A DNA stretch of 64,000 nucleotides from Frondihabitans peucedani (GCF_039537585.1 NZ_BAABAU010000003.1:62001-126000), one strand, 5' to 3'. Shown: positions 44,524-52,657, counted from the first letter of the stretch. Numbers and translations: made by a program. Notes: generated by a model from the sequence alone, not told the origin.

Positions 44524-45063
44524 ATGTTCCAGGGATCCGAGAAACTCCGCGACGACCTGCAGAAGGTCCTCGTCGACCTCATCGAGCTGCACATCCAGGG
44601 CAAGCAGGCGCACTGGAACCTGCTGGGCACCAACTTCCGCGACCTGCACCTCCAGCTCGACGAGATCGTCGACGCCGCCCGCGGCTTCTCCGACGAGGTC
44701 GCCGAGCGCATGCGCGCCATCTACCTCGTCCCCGACGGCCGCTCCAGCACGGTCTCGAAGGGCACCAGCCTCGAGGAGTTCCCCGAGGGCCCCGTCGAGA
44801 CCACCGACGTGGTCGACCTGATCGTCGACCGCATGTACGCCGTCACCGAGACCATGCGCACGGTCCACGACGACGTCGACGACGAGGACCCGACGACCGC
44901 CGACGTCCTGCACGGCATCCTCGAGCGCCTCGAGCAGCTCGCCTGGATGACCGGCGCCGAGAACCGCCACCCGCAGGCTGACCAGAAGAACAAGGCCACC
45001 CGGGACCGCGACGCCGAGGCCGAAGAGGCCGGGCTCGACCGAGTGGGCGCCATCGCCAACTGA
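44524..45063 (+). CDS. dps: Dps-family DNA-binding ferritin-like protein (179 aa)
   Basis: Starvation/oxidative-stress protein that stores iron and protects DNA as a dodecamer. The ferroxidase region KQAHWNLLGTNFRDLHLQLD is at residues 27-46 with H31 and D43-type ligands. The rest is the four-helix bundle, and the charged C-terminal tail (QKNKATRDRDAEAEEAG) may bind DNA. A strong ribosome site, AGAAGGAGA, precedes the ATG. A good hairpin terminator follows. Confidence 0.94.
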   Translation: MFQGSEKLRDDLQKVLVDLIELHIQGKQAHWNLLGTNFRDLHLQLDEIVDAARGFSDEVAERMRAIYLVPDGRSSTVSKGTSLEEFPEGPVETTDVVDLIVDRMYAVTETMRTVHDDVDDEDPTTADVLHGILERLEQLAWMTGAENRHPQADQKNKATRDRDAEAEEAGLDRVGAIAN

Positions 45064-45085
45064 CGCTGAACCACCCCGAGCGACG

Positions 45086-45121
45086 GGGCCACGACCGTTT
45101 CATCCCGAGCGGCCGTGGCCC
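45086..45121 (+). terminator. Rho-independent-type hairpin after dps
   Basis: GGGCCACGACCG (45086-45097) pairs with CGGCCGTGGCCC (45110-45121) at 11 of 12 positions. The loop is 12 bases and no U-tract follows, as is common in GC-rich actinobacteria. It begins 23 bases after the dps stop. Confidence 0.7.
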
Positions 45122-45155
45122 TTCGTCATGTCGATGCGGCCGCGACGGCAGGACG

Positions 45156-45188
45156 GTGCTCTTCTCGTGCACGTCGTAGTCTGAGCAC
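45156..45188 (+). promoter_or_regulatory. Promoter and candidate operator of the DHA2 exporter at 45221
   Basis: GTGCTC (45156-45161) and GAGCAC (45183-45188) form an inverted repeat that covers the -10-like TAGTCT (45177-45182). The palindrome CGTGCACG is at its centre. A repressor bound here would block transcription. The same arms flank the palindrome in front of dps. Confidence 0.45.
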
Positions 45189-45220
45189 GACTGCGACCCC
45201 GCAGCGGGAGGACGTGACCC

Positions 45221-46612
45221 ATGGCCGACGGCAAGCGGATCGTCCTCCTGGTCGCGATCCTGGCCTCCTTCGTCGCGTTCCTCGACGGCTCGATCGTCAC
45301 GGTCGCGCTCCCGGCGCTCGCCCGCGATCTCGGCGGGGGCGTCACCCTCCAGCAGTGGGTGGTCGACGCCTACCTGCTGACGCTCGGTTCGCTCATGCTG
45401 GTGGCGGGCTCGCTCTCCGACACCTTCGGCAGACTCAGGATCCTGCGCGCCGGTCTCATCGGGTTCGGCCTCACCTCGCTGCTGGCGGCCGTCGCCCCGA
45501 ACGCCGAGCTCCTCATCGCGGCGCGTGCCCTGCAGGGGGTCGCGGGCGCCCTGCTGGTGCCGTCGAGCCTGGCGCTCATCACGGCGACGTTCACCGGCAC
45601 CGCGATGGCGAGGGCCATCGGCACCTGGACGGCCTGGACCGGCGTCGCCTTCCTGATCGGCCCGCTCGCCGGCGGAGCGCTCGTCGACACGGTGGGCTGG
45701 CGCTGGGTGTTCGGCATCGTCGTGCTGCCGGTCGTCGTGACGCTCGTGCTGCTGATGCGGCTCCCCCGCGACTCCCACCGAGGGACGGCGGAGGACGGCG
45801 CCCACGTCGACGTCGTCGGCGCGGTCCTCGGCGCGCTGGGCCTCGCCGGCCCGGTGTTCGCGCTGATCGAGGGTCAGCGCGTCGGCTTCGGCACTCCGTT
45901 CATCGTCGCCGCGCTCGTGATCGGCCTCGCCTGCCTCGTCGCCTTCGTGCTCTGGGAGCGACGCGCGCCTCACCCGATGATGCCGCTCCGGCTGTTCGCG
46001 GTCCGCGCCTTCTCGGTCGGCAACCTCGCCACCGTCGGCATCTACGCCTCGGTCAGTCTCGGGACCCTCCTGCTGCCGCTCGTCGTGCAGGAGGTGGGGC
46101 ACCTCCCGGCGACCGTGTCCGGGCTCATCACTCTGCCGACGACGATCGTGTCGATCCTGCTCAGCCGCACCGTCGGCGGCCTCGCCGGCCGCTTCGGGCC
46201 GCGTCCGTTCATGACCGCGGGGCCGCTCGTCAGCGCGGCGGGCTTCGCCTGGATGCTGACCACCCGGGAGCCGCTCGACGTCTGGTGGCAGCTGCTGCCG
46301 GGCGTGATCCTGTTCGGTCTCGGCATGACCATCACGGTCACACCGCTGACCTCGACCGTCCTGGCGCAGATCGCTCCCGCCGAGGCGGGTATCGCGTCGG
46401 CGGTCAACAACGCGATCTCGCGCGTGGCCGGCCTGGTCGCCGTCGCCTTCGTCGGGGTGATCACGGGGGCGAGCCTCGACATCGCCGGCTTCCACCGGGT
46501 GCTGATCGTCGTCGTGGTGCTGCTCGTCATCAGCGCCGGGGTGTCGCTGGTGGGGCTGCCGCGCGGGGTCCCGGCCGGGCGGGATGCCGAGGGCCAGCTC
46601 TCAGGGGACTGA
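45221..46612 (+). CDS. MFS drug exporter, DHA2 (EmrB/QacA) type (463 aa)
   Basis: Proton-driven multidrug exporter with about 14 hydrophobic segments. Motif D1-like LDGSIVTVALPALARDL is at residues 20-36, motif A GSLSDTFGRLRIL near 64, the RALQGVAGALLVPSSLALI block near 100, and motif C GPLAGGALVD near 147. The ribosome site GGGAGG precedes the ATG. It ends 23 bases before a tiny convergent gene. The substrate is unknown; the operator-like repeat upstream suggests regulated expression. Confidence 0.92.
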   Translation: MADGKRIVLLVAILASFVAFLDGSIVTVALPALARDLGGGVTLQQWVVDAYLLTLGSLMLVAGSLSDTFGRLRILRAGLIGFGLTSLLAAVAPNAELLIAARALQGVAGALLVPSSLALITATFTGTAMARAIGTWTAWTGVAFLIGPLAGGALVDTVGWRWVFGIVVLPVVVTLVLLMRLPRDSHRGTAEDGAHVDVVGAVLGALGLAGPVFALIEGQRVGFGTPFIVAALVIGLACLVAFVLWERRAPHPMMPLRLFAVRAFSVGNLATVGIYASVSLGTLLLPLVVQEVGHLPATVSGLITLPTTIVSILLSRTVGGLAGRFGPRPFMTAGPLVSAAGFAWMLTTREPLDVWWQLLPGVILFGLGMTITVTPLTSTVLAQIAPAEAGIASAVNNAISRVAGLVAVAFVGVITGASLDIAGFHRVLIVVVVLLVISAGVSLVGLPRGVPAGRDAEGQLSGD

Positions 46613-46635
46613 CGCAGAGCCCGACGGAGTGACTC

Positions 46636-46761
46636 CTACGGCGTGACGGGCGACGTCACGAGGGGCACGGTGGGTCGACGGGTCTCGGCTCCGTCGAGGA
46701 AGGCGTCGTCGAAGGACTCGTTCCCGAAGTCCTCGAAGATGCTCGGCTGCGCGTGTTCCAT
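46636..46761 (-). CDS. Very small acidic protein (41 aa)
   Basis: Starts MEHAQPSIFEDFGNESFDDA and ends TVPLVTSPVTP: an acidic, aromatic-spaced N-terminus and a Thr/Pro/Val tail. No family recognised. Existence is supported by minus-strand TACCGT (46768-46773) exactly 6 bases before the ATG, the spacing used by many genes here. The plan superficially recalls a leader-core peptide, but no modifying enzyme is near. Confidence 0.5.
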   Translation of the reverse strand: MEHAQPSIFEDFGNESFDDAFLDGAETRRPTVPLVTSPVTP

Positions 46762-46864
46762 GGGACCACGGTAGGGCCTGGTGCGCCCCCGCCACGAACC
46801 CGCGTTCGGGCCGCGCCCGTTCGGGGGTGCGGGAGCCGAGTGGAAAGCAGGCGGGAAGTGGGCC

Positions 46865-46895
46865 GTGCGGCGGCCAGTAGGGGTGACCGCCGCAC
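46865..46895 (-). terminator. Hairpin downstream of the 45-residue protein gene
   Basis: Perfect 9-base arms GTGCGGCGG (46865-46873) and CCGCCGCAC (46887-46895), with a 13-base loop, starting 18 bases after the stop of the small gene at 46914. Confidence 0.65.
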
Positions 46896-46913
46896 GACGT
46901 CTCGCCGGATGAG

Positions 46914-47051
46914 TCAGTCGGAGCCGTACTGACGGACCTGCTCTTCGAGCCAGGCGTCGCCCACGACGGACAGTCCGTAGTCTCGGGCCTCGAGGGCCTG
47001 ACCGTAGGGCTGGGCATAGCCGGCCTGGCCGCCGAGCTGGTCGTTGTCCAT
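46914..47051 (-). CDS. Very small protein (45 aa)
   Basis: Starts MDNDQLGGQAGYAQPYGQAL and ends WLEEQVRQYGSD. It has Gly/Gln/Tyr spacing in the first half and an amphipathic helix in the second. No family recognised. Strong support: an excellent ribosome site (CAGGAGGT) 5 bases before ATG 47051, and its own terminator. It is too short to be an enzyme; it could be a regulatory or secreted peptide. Confidence 0.65.
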   Translation of the reverse strand: MDNDQLGGQAGYAQPYGQALEARDYGLSVVGDAWLEEQVRQYGSD

Positions 47052-47195
47052 CGGAGCACCTCCTGAACACACGATAAAAGCCCCGGTCAAACAGGCACGA
47101 GCCCGCTTTCGGGTAGCGCTCCTTCGGGGGCAGACCGAGCCGATCCCCCCATCCTGCGGGGTGCCGGGCCTCGCCCGCTCGTCTAGGGTCGTGGC

Positions 47196-47468
47196 ATGGC
47201 CAGAGAGCGCGACCCCCGGAGGATCGCCCTCGTCGTGTGCGCCGCGATCGGTGTGGCCGGGGTGGCGGTCACGGTCGTCGTGCGGGTCGCCGTCAGCCGG
47301 ATGTTCGAGTCGGGGTCGCCCGTCCGCTACTCGACCCGGCCGCCCGGTCTCGACGTCTTCGAGCGGATCAACATCCTGTCGTCGGTCGGCCTGGCCGCCC
47401 TGGTCGTGGCGATCGCCGCTCTCACGGCCGTCGTCGTCCTGGCGCTCAGGATCGCGCGCTCCCGCTGA
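47196..47468 (+). CDS. Small two-helix membrane protein (90 aa)
   Basis: Two helices (ALVVCAAIGVAGVAVTVVVRV and SSVGLAALVVAIAALTAVVVLAL) flank a polar extracytoplasmic loop of about 25 residues. No family recognised. TAGGGT (47184-47189) lies exactly 6 bases before the ATG: leaderless. It ends 8 bases from the convergent TetR gene. Confidence 0.7.
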   Translation: MARERDPRRIALVVCAAIGVAGVAVTVVVRVAVSRMFESGSPVRYSTRPPGLDVFERINILSSVGLAALVVAIAALTAVVVLALRIARSR

Positions 47469-47476
47469 CCGGCCGC

Positions 47477-48154
47477 TCAGGCTCCGCTCGAGCCGGGGGC
47501 GCGCAGCCCGCAGGCCGGCAGGATCACGCCGTCGATCAGCGAGACGAGGAACGCGCGGTCGACCGTCTTCTTCAGGATCAGGGTGCGGTACGCAGCCATC
47601 GAGGACGACACCATCGACAGCGTCTCGATGTCGACGTCGGGCGAGATCTCGCCGCGCTCGATGGCCCGGGTGAAGAAGGTGCGGTTGATCCGGACGCGGG
47701 GCTCGACGATGGCGCTGTTCACGACCTCGGCGAGCTCGGGGTTCTTGGCGAGAAGGGAGGCGAGCCCTGACATGACGCGCAGCTTCTTCTCGGCGTCGTC
47801 GATCGAGTGGGGCCTGATCATGCCCACGAGGTCGCCGCGGAGGCTCCCGGTGTCGGGGATCGACTCCAGGGTCTGGTCGCCCTTCTTCATGCAGGCGACC
47901 GCGTCGATGACGAGGTCGTTCTTCGACGCCCAGCGGCGGTAGAGGGTGGCCTTGCCGGCCTTGGCGCGGGCTGCCACCATCTCGATGGTCATGCCCTCGT
48001 AGCCCTCCTCGGCGAGGACGTCGAGCGCGCAGCGCAGGATCTCGGGGTCGCGGGTGTGGTCGCGCTTGCGGCCGAGCCTCGCGGGCTCGGCGGCCTGAGC
48101 TCTGTCTGCTTCCGTCGTCGGTTCGACCTGCGTGACGGGTGCGGCCTGCTCCAT
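47477..48154 (-). CDS. TetR-family regulator (225 aa)
   Basis: TetR-type repressor with a polar N-terminal extension of about 30 residues. The helix-turn-helix domain reads ILRCALDVLAEEGYEGMTIEMV followed by AGKATLYRRWASKNDLV, and a ligand-binding helical domain follows. It diverges from the DHA2 exporter at 48256, the classic repressor-pump layout. The shared gap contains a palindrome next to its own -10 (minus-strand TAGAAT, 48187-48192). Confidence 0.92.
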   Translation of the reverse strand: MEQAAPVTQVEPTTEADRAQAAEPARLGRKRDHTRDPEILRCALDVLAEEGYEGMTIEMVAARAKAGKATLYRRWASKNDLVIDAVACMKKGDQTLESIPDTGSLRGDLVGMIRPHSIDDAEKKLRVMSGLASLLAKNPELAEVVNSAIVEPRVRINRTFFTRAIERGEISPDVDIETLSMVSSSMAAYRTLILKKTVDRAFLVSLIDGVILPACGLRAPGSSGA

Positions 48155-48186
48155 CGCTGCCGACCCCCTTTCCTAGAGACGCCCCT

Positions 48187-48246
48187 ATTCTACGACTCCC
48201 CCAATGGGAGAATCAACAGTTCCGAAACTCGTGAGAACCGTATAGA
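48187..48246. promoter_or_regulatory. Divergent TetR/exporter control region
   Basis: It holds minus-strand TAGAAT (48187-48192) for tetR, the inverted repeat CTCCC (48196-48200), CCAAT, GGGAG (48206-48210) directly beside it, and plus-strand TATAGA (48241-48246) 9 bases before the exporter ATG. The word GA(C/G)TCCCCCA occurs at both 48194 and 48245, which suggests a second binding half near the exporter promoter. Confidence 0.55.
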
Positions 48247-48255
48247 GTCCCCCAC

Positions 48256-49839
48256 ATGTCACAAACCTCATCCCTCCCTGGCGCCGCCGGCGCCGTCGCG
48301 GCCCCGCGCCGCTGGTGGACCCTCACGACCGTCGCGCTCGCGCAGCTGATGGTCGTGCTCGACTCCACGGTCGTCAACATCGCGCTCCCGAGTGCCCAGA
48401 CCGACCTCGGATTCAGCAACGGCGAGCGCCAGTGGATCGTCACCGCGTACTCGCTGGCCTTCGGCAGCCTGCTCCTCCTGGGCGGCCGCCTCTCCGACCT
48501 GATCGGGCGCAAGCGCACGTTCATCATCGGCCTCATCGGCTTCGCTCTGGCGTCCGCCCTCGGCGGGGCCGCCGGCAGCTTCGGCATGCTCGTCTTCGCC
48601 CGCGCTCTGCAGGGGGCCTTCGGCGCGCTGCTCGCCCCGACCGCCCTCGCGGTCCTGACCACCACCTTCACCGTCCCGAAGGAGCGCGCTCGCGCGTTCG
48701 GCGTGTTCGGCGCGATCGCCGGCGCCGGCGGGGCCATCGGCCTCCTGCTCGGCGGCTTCCTGACCGAGAAGCTCGACTGGCGCTGGAACCTCTACATCAA
48801 CGTCGTCATCGCGATCGTCGCCGTGATCGGGGCGCTCGTGTTCGTCAAGACGGTTCCTCGCGAGGGCGCTCGTCCGAGGCTCGACGTGCCCGGCACGATC
48901 CTGGTCTCCGGCGCTCTGTTCTCCCTCGTCTACGGGTTCTCGAACGCCGAGACCGACGGCTGGGGCTCCGGTCTCACCTGGGGCTTCCTGGCGGCCGCCG
49001 GCATCCTGTTGGTCGCGTTCGTCCTCTGGCAGCGCCGCGCCGCGCACCCGCTCCTCCCCCTCCACATCGTGCTCGACCGCAACCGCGGCGCCGCGTACGC
49101 CTCGGTCACGATCGCCGGTGCCGGCATGTTCGGCGTCTTCCTCTTCGTCACGTACTACCTGCAGACGTCGCTCGACTACACGCCGATCCGCACGGGTCTG
49201 TCGTTCCTGCCGATGATCGGCATGCTGGTCCTCGCCGCGCAGCTCTCGACGAACATCTTCGTGCCGCGCTTCGGTCCGAAGATCATGGTGCCGTTCGGCA
49301 TGACGCTGGCAGCCCTCGGGATGTTCCTGCTCACCAACCTGGGCGTCCACAGCACCTACGCCGCGAACGTCCTCCCTGCGCTCATGGTCCTGGGCTTCGG
49401 CATGGGCTCGATCATGCCGGCGTCGATCCAGACCGCGACCCTCGGCGTCGACCGCGGTCACGCGGGCGTCGCATCGGCCATGGTCAACACGAGCCAGCAG
49501 GTCGGCGGCTCGATCGGCACGGCGCTCCTCAACACGCTCGCGGCGACCGCTGCCGCGAACTACCTGACGTCGCACGTCGCCGGTGCCACCACCACCGCCG
49601 CTCGGGCGTCGATCGCCGCCGAGGCCGCCGTGCACAGCTACGCGACGGCGTACTGGTACGGGGCCGCGTTCTTCGCCTTCGGGGCGATCCTCGCTGCGCT
49701 GCTCTTCCGCACGAAGTCCGACACGGCTGCGCGTGCTGCTGCTGCCGCGTCGCTGCACGGGGCTGGTGCTGGGGCCGGGGCTGGTTCCGGGACTGGTTCC
49801 GGGTCTGCCGAGGCGCCCGAGCCCGTCGTCGCGCACTAG
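48256..49839 (+). CDS. MFS drug exporter, DHA2 (EmrB/QacA) type (527 aa)
   Basis: Fourteen-helix multidrug exporter. LDSTVVNIALPSAQTDLGF (about 35-53) is the DHA2 signature, followed by GGRLSDLIGRKRTF (about 77-90), RALQGAFGALLAPTALAVL and the motif-C region GAGGAIGLLLGGFL. The C-terminus is an unusual low-complexity run of Gly, Ala and Ser (GAGAGAGSGTGSGS), encoded by near-repeats. It is controlled from the divergent TetR region; the mRNA has almost no leader. Confidence 0.93.
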   Translation: MSQTSSLPGAAGAVAAPRRWWTLTTVALAQLMVVLDSTVVNIALPSAQTDLGFSNGERQWIVTAYSLAFGSLLLLGGRLSDLIGRKRTFIIGLIGFALASALGGAAGSFGMLVFARALQGAFGALLAPTALAVLTTTFTVPKERARAFGVFGAIAGAGGAIGLLLGGFLTEKLDWRWNLYINVVIAIVAVIGALVFVKTVPREGARPRLDVPGTILVSGALFSLVYGFSNAETDGWGSGLTWGFLAAAGILLVAFVLWQRRAAHPLLPLHIVLDRNRGAAYASVTIAGAGMFGVFLFVTYYLQTSLDYTPIRTGLSFLPMIGMLVLAAQLSTNIFVPRFGPKIMVPFGMTLAALGMFLLTNLGVHSTYAANVLPALMVLGFGMGSIMPASIQTATLGVDRGHAGVASAMVNTSQQVGGSIGTALLNTLAATAAANYLTSHVAGATTTAARASIAAEAAVHSYATAYWYGAAFFAFGAILAALLFRTKSDTAARAAAAASLHGAGAGAGAGSGTGSGSAEAPEPVVAH

Positions 49840-50009
49840 GGGCCTCGCTCCCGCTCACTCCGCAGCCCCCGTCCGCGCGTTCACCGTGCGGGCGGGGGCT
49901 GCGTCTGTCTGTGCTGGTTCGGCCGGATCCTGCGCTCGGTCTGTGCTGTGTCTGCCCTGCCCCCGTGCATGCCAGCTGGCGTGTCTCCGTGCTCAGCCCC
50001 TGCGCGAAC

Positions 50010-50260
50010 ATATGGACGGAGATTCTCGAGCAATACCCCTCCGATCCGCATGAATCGTCGCAGGATCGAAGTATCTCCGTCGTTCTGCACCCCGCACGCC
50101 CCGTGGAGCCCGATCTCCGTCGTTATGGACGGAAAAACGCACGAGCGCTCAGGATCTCCGTTCATATGTTCGGAGCAGCAGCGCGAGCGAAGAATCTCCG
50201 TCGGTGTGGACGGAGAAACGCCTCAGCGCCGAGGATCTCCGTCCATATGCACGGATTCAC
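50010..50260. repeat. Array of about five degenerate 40-41-base repeats, each a stem-loop
   Basis: Units begin with ATCTCCGT at 50073, 50113, 50154, 50194 and 50235, a spacing of 40, 41, 40 and 41 bases. Most continue into a facing ACGGA or CGGA, often around TATG or CATATG, so each can fold. A reversed copy (CATATGGACGGAGAT) is at 50009-50023. The array lies in the 469-base gap between convergent genes; the rest of that gap (49840-50008) has nothing recognisable. Confidence 0.8.
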
Positions 50261-50308
50261 GCACGCACGCACGCGCACACGCACCGGCACACGCACACGC
50301 ACCCCCAC

Positions 50309-51451
50309 CTACGCCCCGACGGGCTCGTAGATCTCGCTCACGACGCGGTCGGCGAGGCCGAGCCCGGTCGTCATCCCGATGCCGGTGGTGACCGAGACGA
50401 CGTGCACTCCGTCGAGGGGCTCCTCCACGAGGAACTCCTCGGGCGCAGTCGCGTAGACGCCCTGCCAGCGCTCGACGACCTGGAGGGAGGCGCGATCCTG
50501 CCCGAAGAAGTCGGCGGTGGCGTCGAGGAGCACGTCGAACGACGACTCCTGCTGGAACGGCGTCACGGCCGTGTCGCGGTAGTGCGTGTCGCCGACGATC
50601 ACGGATCCGTCGGGCAGCTGCGTGTACATCTGGTTGATGTCGAGCGCGGCGAACGCAGGATTCTCGTCGTGCAGACGAGCGCGCACGGCCCGCAGCGAGG
50701 GCGAGACGCCGAATCCGGAGTAGCGGAGCATCGACCAGCCGGTGAGGACGGGTCCGGCGAGTGGCGCGCGGAGCCCGGGCATCGCGACGCGGAGCATGTC
50801 GAGGCCGCAGCGGCGCACCTCGTAGGCGGCGGAGAGCTCGGGGAACAGCTGATCCACGTCGTAGTTGACGGCCACGACGATCTGGTCGGCACCGAATCGG
50901 CCGCGGGTCGTGTGCAGTCGGCCGGAGCGGATCGTGCGGACGGCCGTGCCGAACAGGAACTCGACACCGCGCGACTCCAGGTAGGCGGTGATCGCGGACA
51001 CCGCCTCACGCGGGTTCACCTGGAGGTCGTCCAGGAGGTGCGCGCCGCCGAGGGCGAGCTGCGGCGCGACGCCGGTGGCTGCGACGACCGCCTCGGCATC
51101 GAGCATCTGGACGGTCGCCGGGCGCCGAGCGGCGAACTCGCCCAGCGCCTGGAGCTCGTCGGCGTGCTGGGCGACCACGAAGCCGCCCCCGTCGCGCATC
51201 CACAGCCCGGCCTCCTCGCGGAGGCGCAGCCAGAGCTCGCGCGACCGGTCGGCGTAGACCTGCGCCGCCCCGGACTGCACGGTGATGCAGGCGTGCCCGA
51301 AGTTGCGGATCGTGGAGCCGATCTGCCTGGTCGTCCGGTCCACCACGAGCACTCGCAGCCCGCGGTCGACGGCGGCGAGCGCGTGCCCGAGGCCGACGAT
51401 GCCGGCTCCGACGATTGCGACGTCCACGGTGCGGTCGAGATCCTTGGCCAT
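50309..51451 (-). CDS. TIGR03364-type FAD-dependent oxidoreductase (380 aa)
   Basis: DAO-fold flavoprotein with the FAD motif VAIVGAGIVGLGHALAA (about 13-29) and RTTRQIGSTIRNFGHACI, a block matching the TIGR03364 group, whose members often sit with 2-aminoethylphosphonate genes. It probably oxidises an amine such as a methylated aminophosphonate. No phnW, phnX or phosphonate transporter is nearby, so this copy is an orphan. Minus-strand TACGGT (51458-51463) is exactly 6 bases before ATG 51451; longer starts are rejected. Confidence 0.85.
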   Translation of the reverse strand: MAKDLDRTVDVAIVGAGIVGLGHALAAVDRGLRVLVVDRTTRQIGSTIRNFGHACITVQSGAAQVYADRSRELWLRLREEAGLWMRDGGGFVVAQHADELQALGEFAARRPATVQMLDAEAVVAATGVAPQLALGGAHLLDDLQVNPREAVSAITAYLESRGVEFLFGTAVRTIRSGRLHTTRGRFGADQIVVAVNYDVDQLFPELSAAYEVRRCGLDMLRVAMPGLRAPLAGPVLTGWSMLRYSGFGVSPSLRAVRARLHDENPAFAALDINQMYTQLPDGSVIVGDTHYRDTAVTPFQQESSFDVLLDATADFFGQDRASLQVVERWQGVYATAPEEFLVEEPLDGVHVVSVTTGIGMTTGLGLADRVVSEIYEPVGA

Positions 51452-51557
51452 GTCGGCACCGTACGACGGCCCGGTAGCCGGGCGGTGAACAGGGCAGGCG
51501 GCGCAGCCTGCGTCGGCACTCGGCGATCGCACCAGCGACTCCGCCTACGCTCGGGGC

Positions 51558-52139
51558 ATGGCCCCGTCTCTCCGTCCGCCGTCCTCGTCGCTCAGCCCGA
51601 GCATCCTGCCGTCCCGTGTCGTCGATCTCGATCGCAGGGCCGGGCGCAGGATCAACGCCCTCGTCAGCTCGGAGCGGGCCGACCGCGTGCTCCTCGCCCT
51701 CTCGACCGCCGCCAACAACGGCGCGCTCTGGTACGGCGTCGCGGGTGTCCTGGCGCTGACCGGACCCCGAGGGCGGCGGTCGGCGATCCGCGGACTCCTG
51801 TCGCTGGCGGGTGCGAGCGCGGTCGCGAACCTCGTCGCGAAGCCGATCTTCGGAGGTCCGCGACCGCTGGCCGCCGACATCCCGCTGCGTCGGCAGCTGA
51901 AGGTGTTCCCGCAGTCGGCGTCGTTCCCCTCGGGGCACACGGCGAGCGCGTTCGCCTTCGCCACGGGGGTAGCCGTCGAGAGTCCGCTCCGCGCCGCGGT
52001 CGTCGCACCGCTGGCGCTCACGCTCGGCTACTCGCGCCTCCACGTCGGGGCCCACTGGCTCTCCGACGTCGCCGGCGGCGGAGTGATCGGCAGCGGCGTG
52101 GCGCTCCTCGGCCGGCTGGTGCTCACGCCGCGGCGCTGA
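51558..52139 (+). CDS. PAP2-family phosphatase (193 aa)
   Basis: Membrane or membrane-associated lipid phosphatase of the PAP2 superfamily with all three motifs: KPIFGGPRP (K95 to R102-P103), FPSGHTAS (123-130) and SRLHVGAHWLSD (159-170, H166 and D170). It could act on phosphatidic acid, undecaprenyl pyrophosphate or decaprenylphosphoryl-sugar intermediates. TACGCT (51546-51551) lies exactly 6 bases before the ATG: leaderless. Confidence 0.92.
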   Translation: MAPSLRPPSSSLSPSILPSRVVDLDRRAGRRINALVSSERADRVLLALSTAANNGALWYGVAGVLALTGPRGRRSAIRGLLSLAGASAVANLVAKPIFGGPRPLAADIPLRRQLKVFPQSASFPSGHTASAFAFATGVAVESPLRAAVVAPLALTLGYSRLHVGAHWLSDVAGGGVIGSGVALLGRLVLTPRR

Positions 52140-52173
52140 GCCGGGCGGTCGACCGCACTGGCAGACTGGCCGG

Positions 52174-52629
52174 GTGCCTCACTTCCTCGAAGACCTCGAG
52201 GCCGGGCAGAGCTTCGTCTCCCCCGGCCGCACCATCACCGAAGCCGACGTCGTGTCGTTCGCCGCGTGGACGGGCGACAACAACCAGGTCCACACCGACG
52301 CGGAGTTCGCGAAGTCGACCCGCTACGGCCAGCGCATCGTGCACGGGATGCTCGGCGCCTCGCTGTGTCTCGGGCTGATCTCCCGCACCGGGGTCTTCGA
52401 GGGCTCCGCGGTCGCGCTCCTCGGAATCGACGGCTGGACGTTCGAGAAGCCGGTGTTCATCGGCGACACGCTCACCTGCGCCGTCGAGATCCTGTCGACG
52501 CGACTGACGTCCAGCGGGACGACCGGGATCGTCGAGAGGCGCGTGATCCTGCGGAACCAGCACGGCGAGACGGTTCAGTCGGGGCGCATGGACCTGATGG
52601 TGCTGACCCGGGCCGCGGCGCTGGGCTGA
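52174..52629 (+). CDS. MaoC-like (R)-specific hydratase (151 aa)
   Basis: Hot-dog-fold hydratase/dehydratase. The hydratase-2 signature region reads TITEADVVSFAAWTGDNNQVHTD (D34, N36, H39 likely catalytic), followed by IVHGMLGASLCLGLIS. It acts on enoyl-CoA-type thioesters; pathway unknown. The start is GTG 52174 with CAGACT 6 bases upstream. A hairpin terminator follows. Confidence 0.9.
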   Translation: MPHFLEDLEAGQSFVSPGRTITEADVVSFAAWTGDNNQVHTDAEFAKSTRYGQRIVHGMLGASLCLGLISRTGVFEGSAVALLGIDGWTFEKPVFIGDTLTCAVEILSTRLTSSGTTGIVERRVILRNQHGETVQSGRMDLMVLTRAAALG

Positions 52630-52657
52630 GACGCCTGGCGCGGCGCTGAAGTGAAGC

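Noticed and set aside
46636-47051. RiPP (lasso or lanthipeptide) gene cluster
   Set aside because: The peptides look leader-like, but there is no cyclase, dehydratase, B-protein or protease gene nearby and no recognisable core motif.
50010-50260. CRISPR array
   Set aside because: The repeats are degenerate, only about 9 bases are well kept, the intervening sequence is itself related, and no cas gene is in the window.
50309-51451. Phosphonate degradation cluster
   Set aside because: Only the TIGR03364 oxidoreductase is present; no phnW, phnX, phnA or transporter gene is adjacent.
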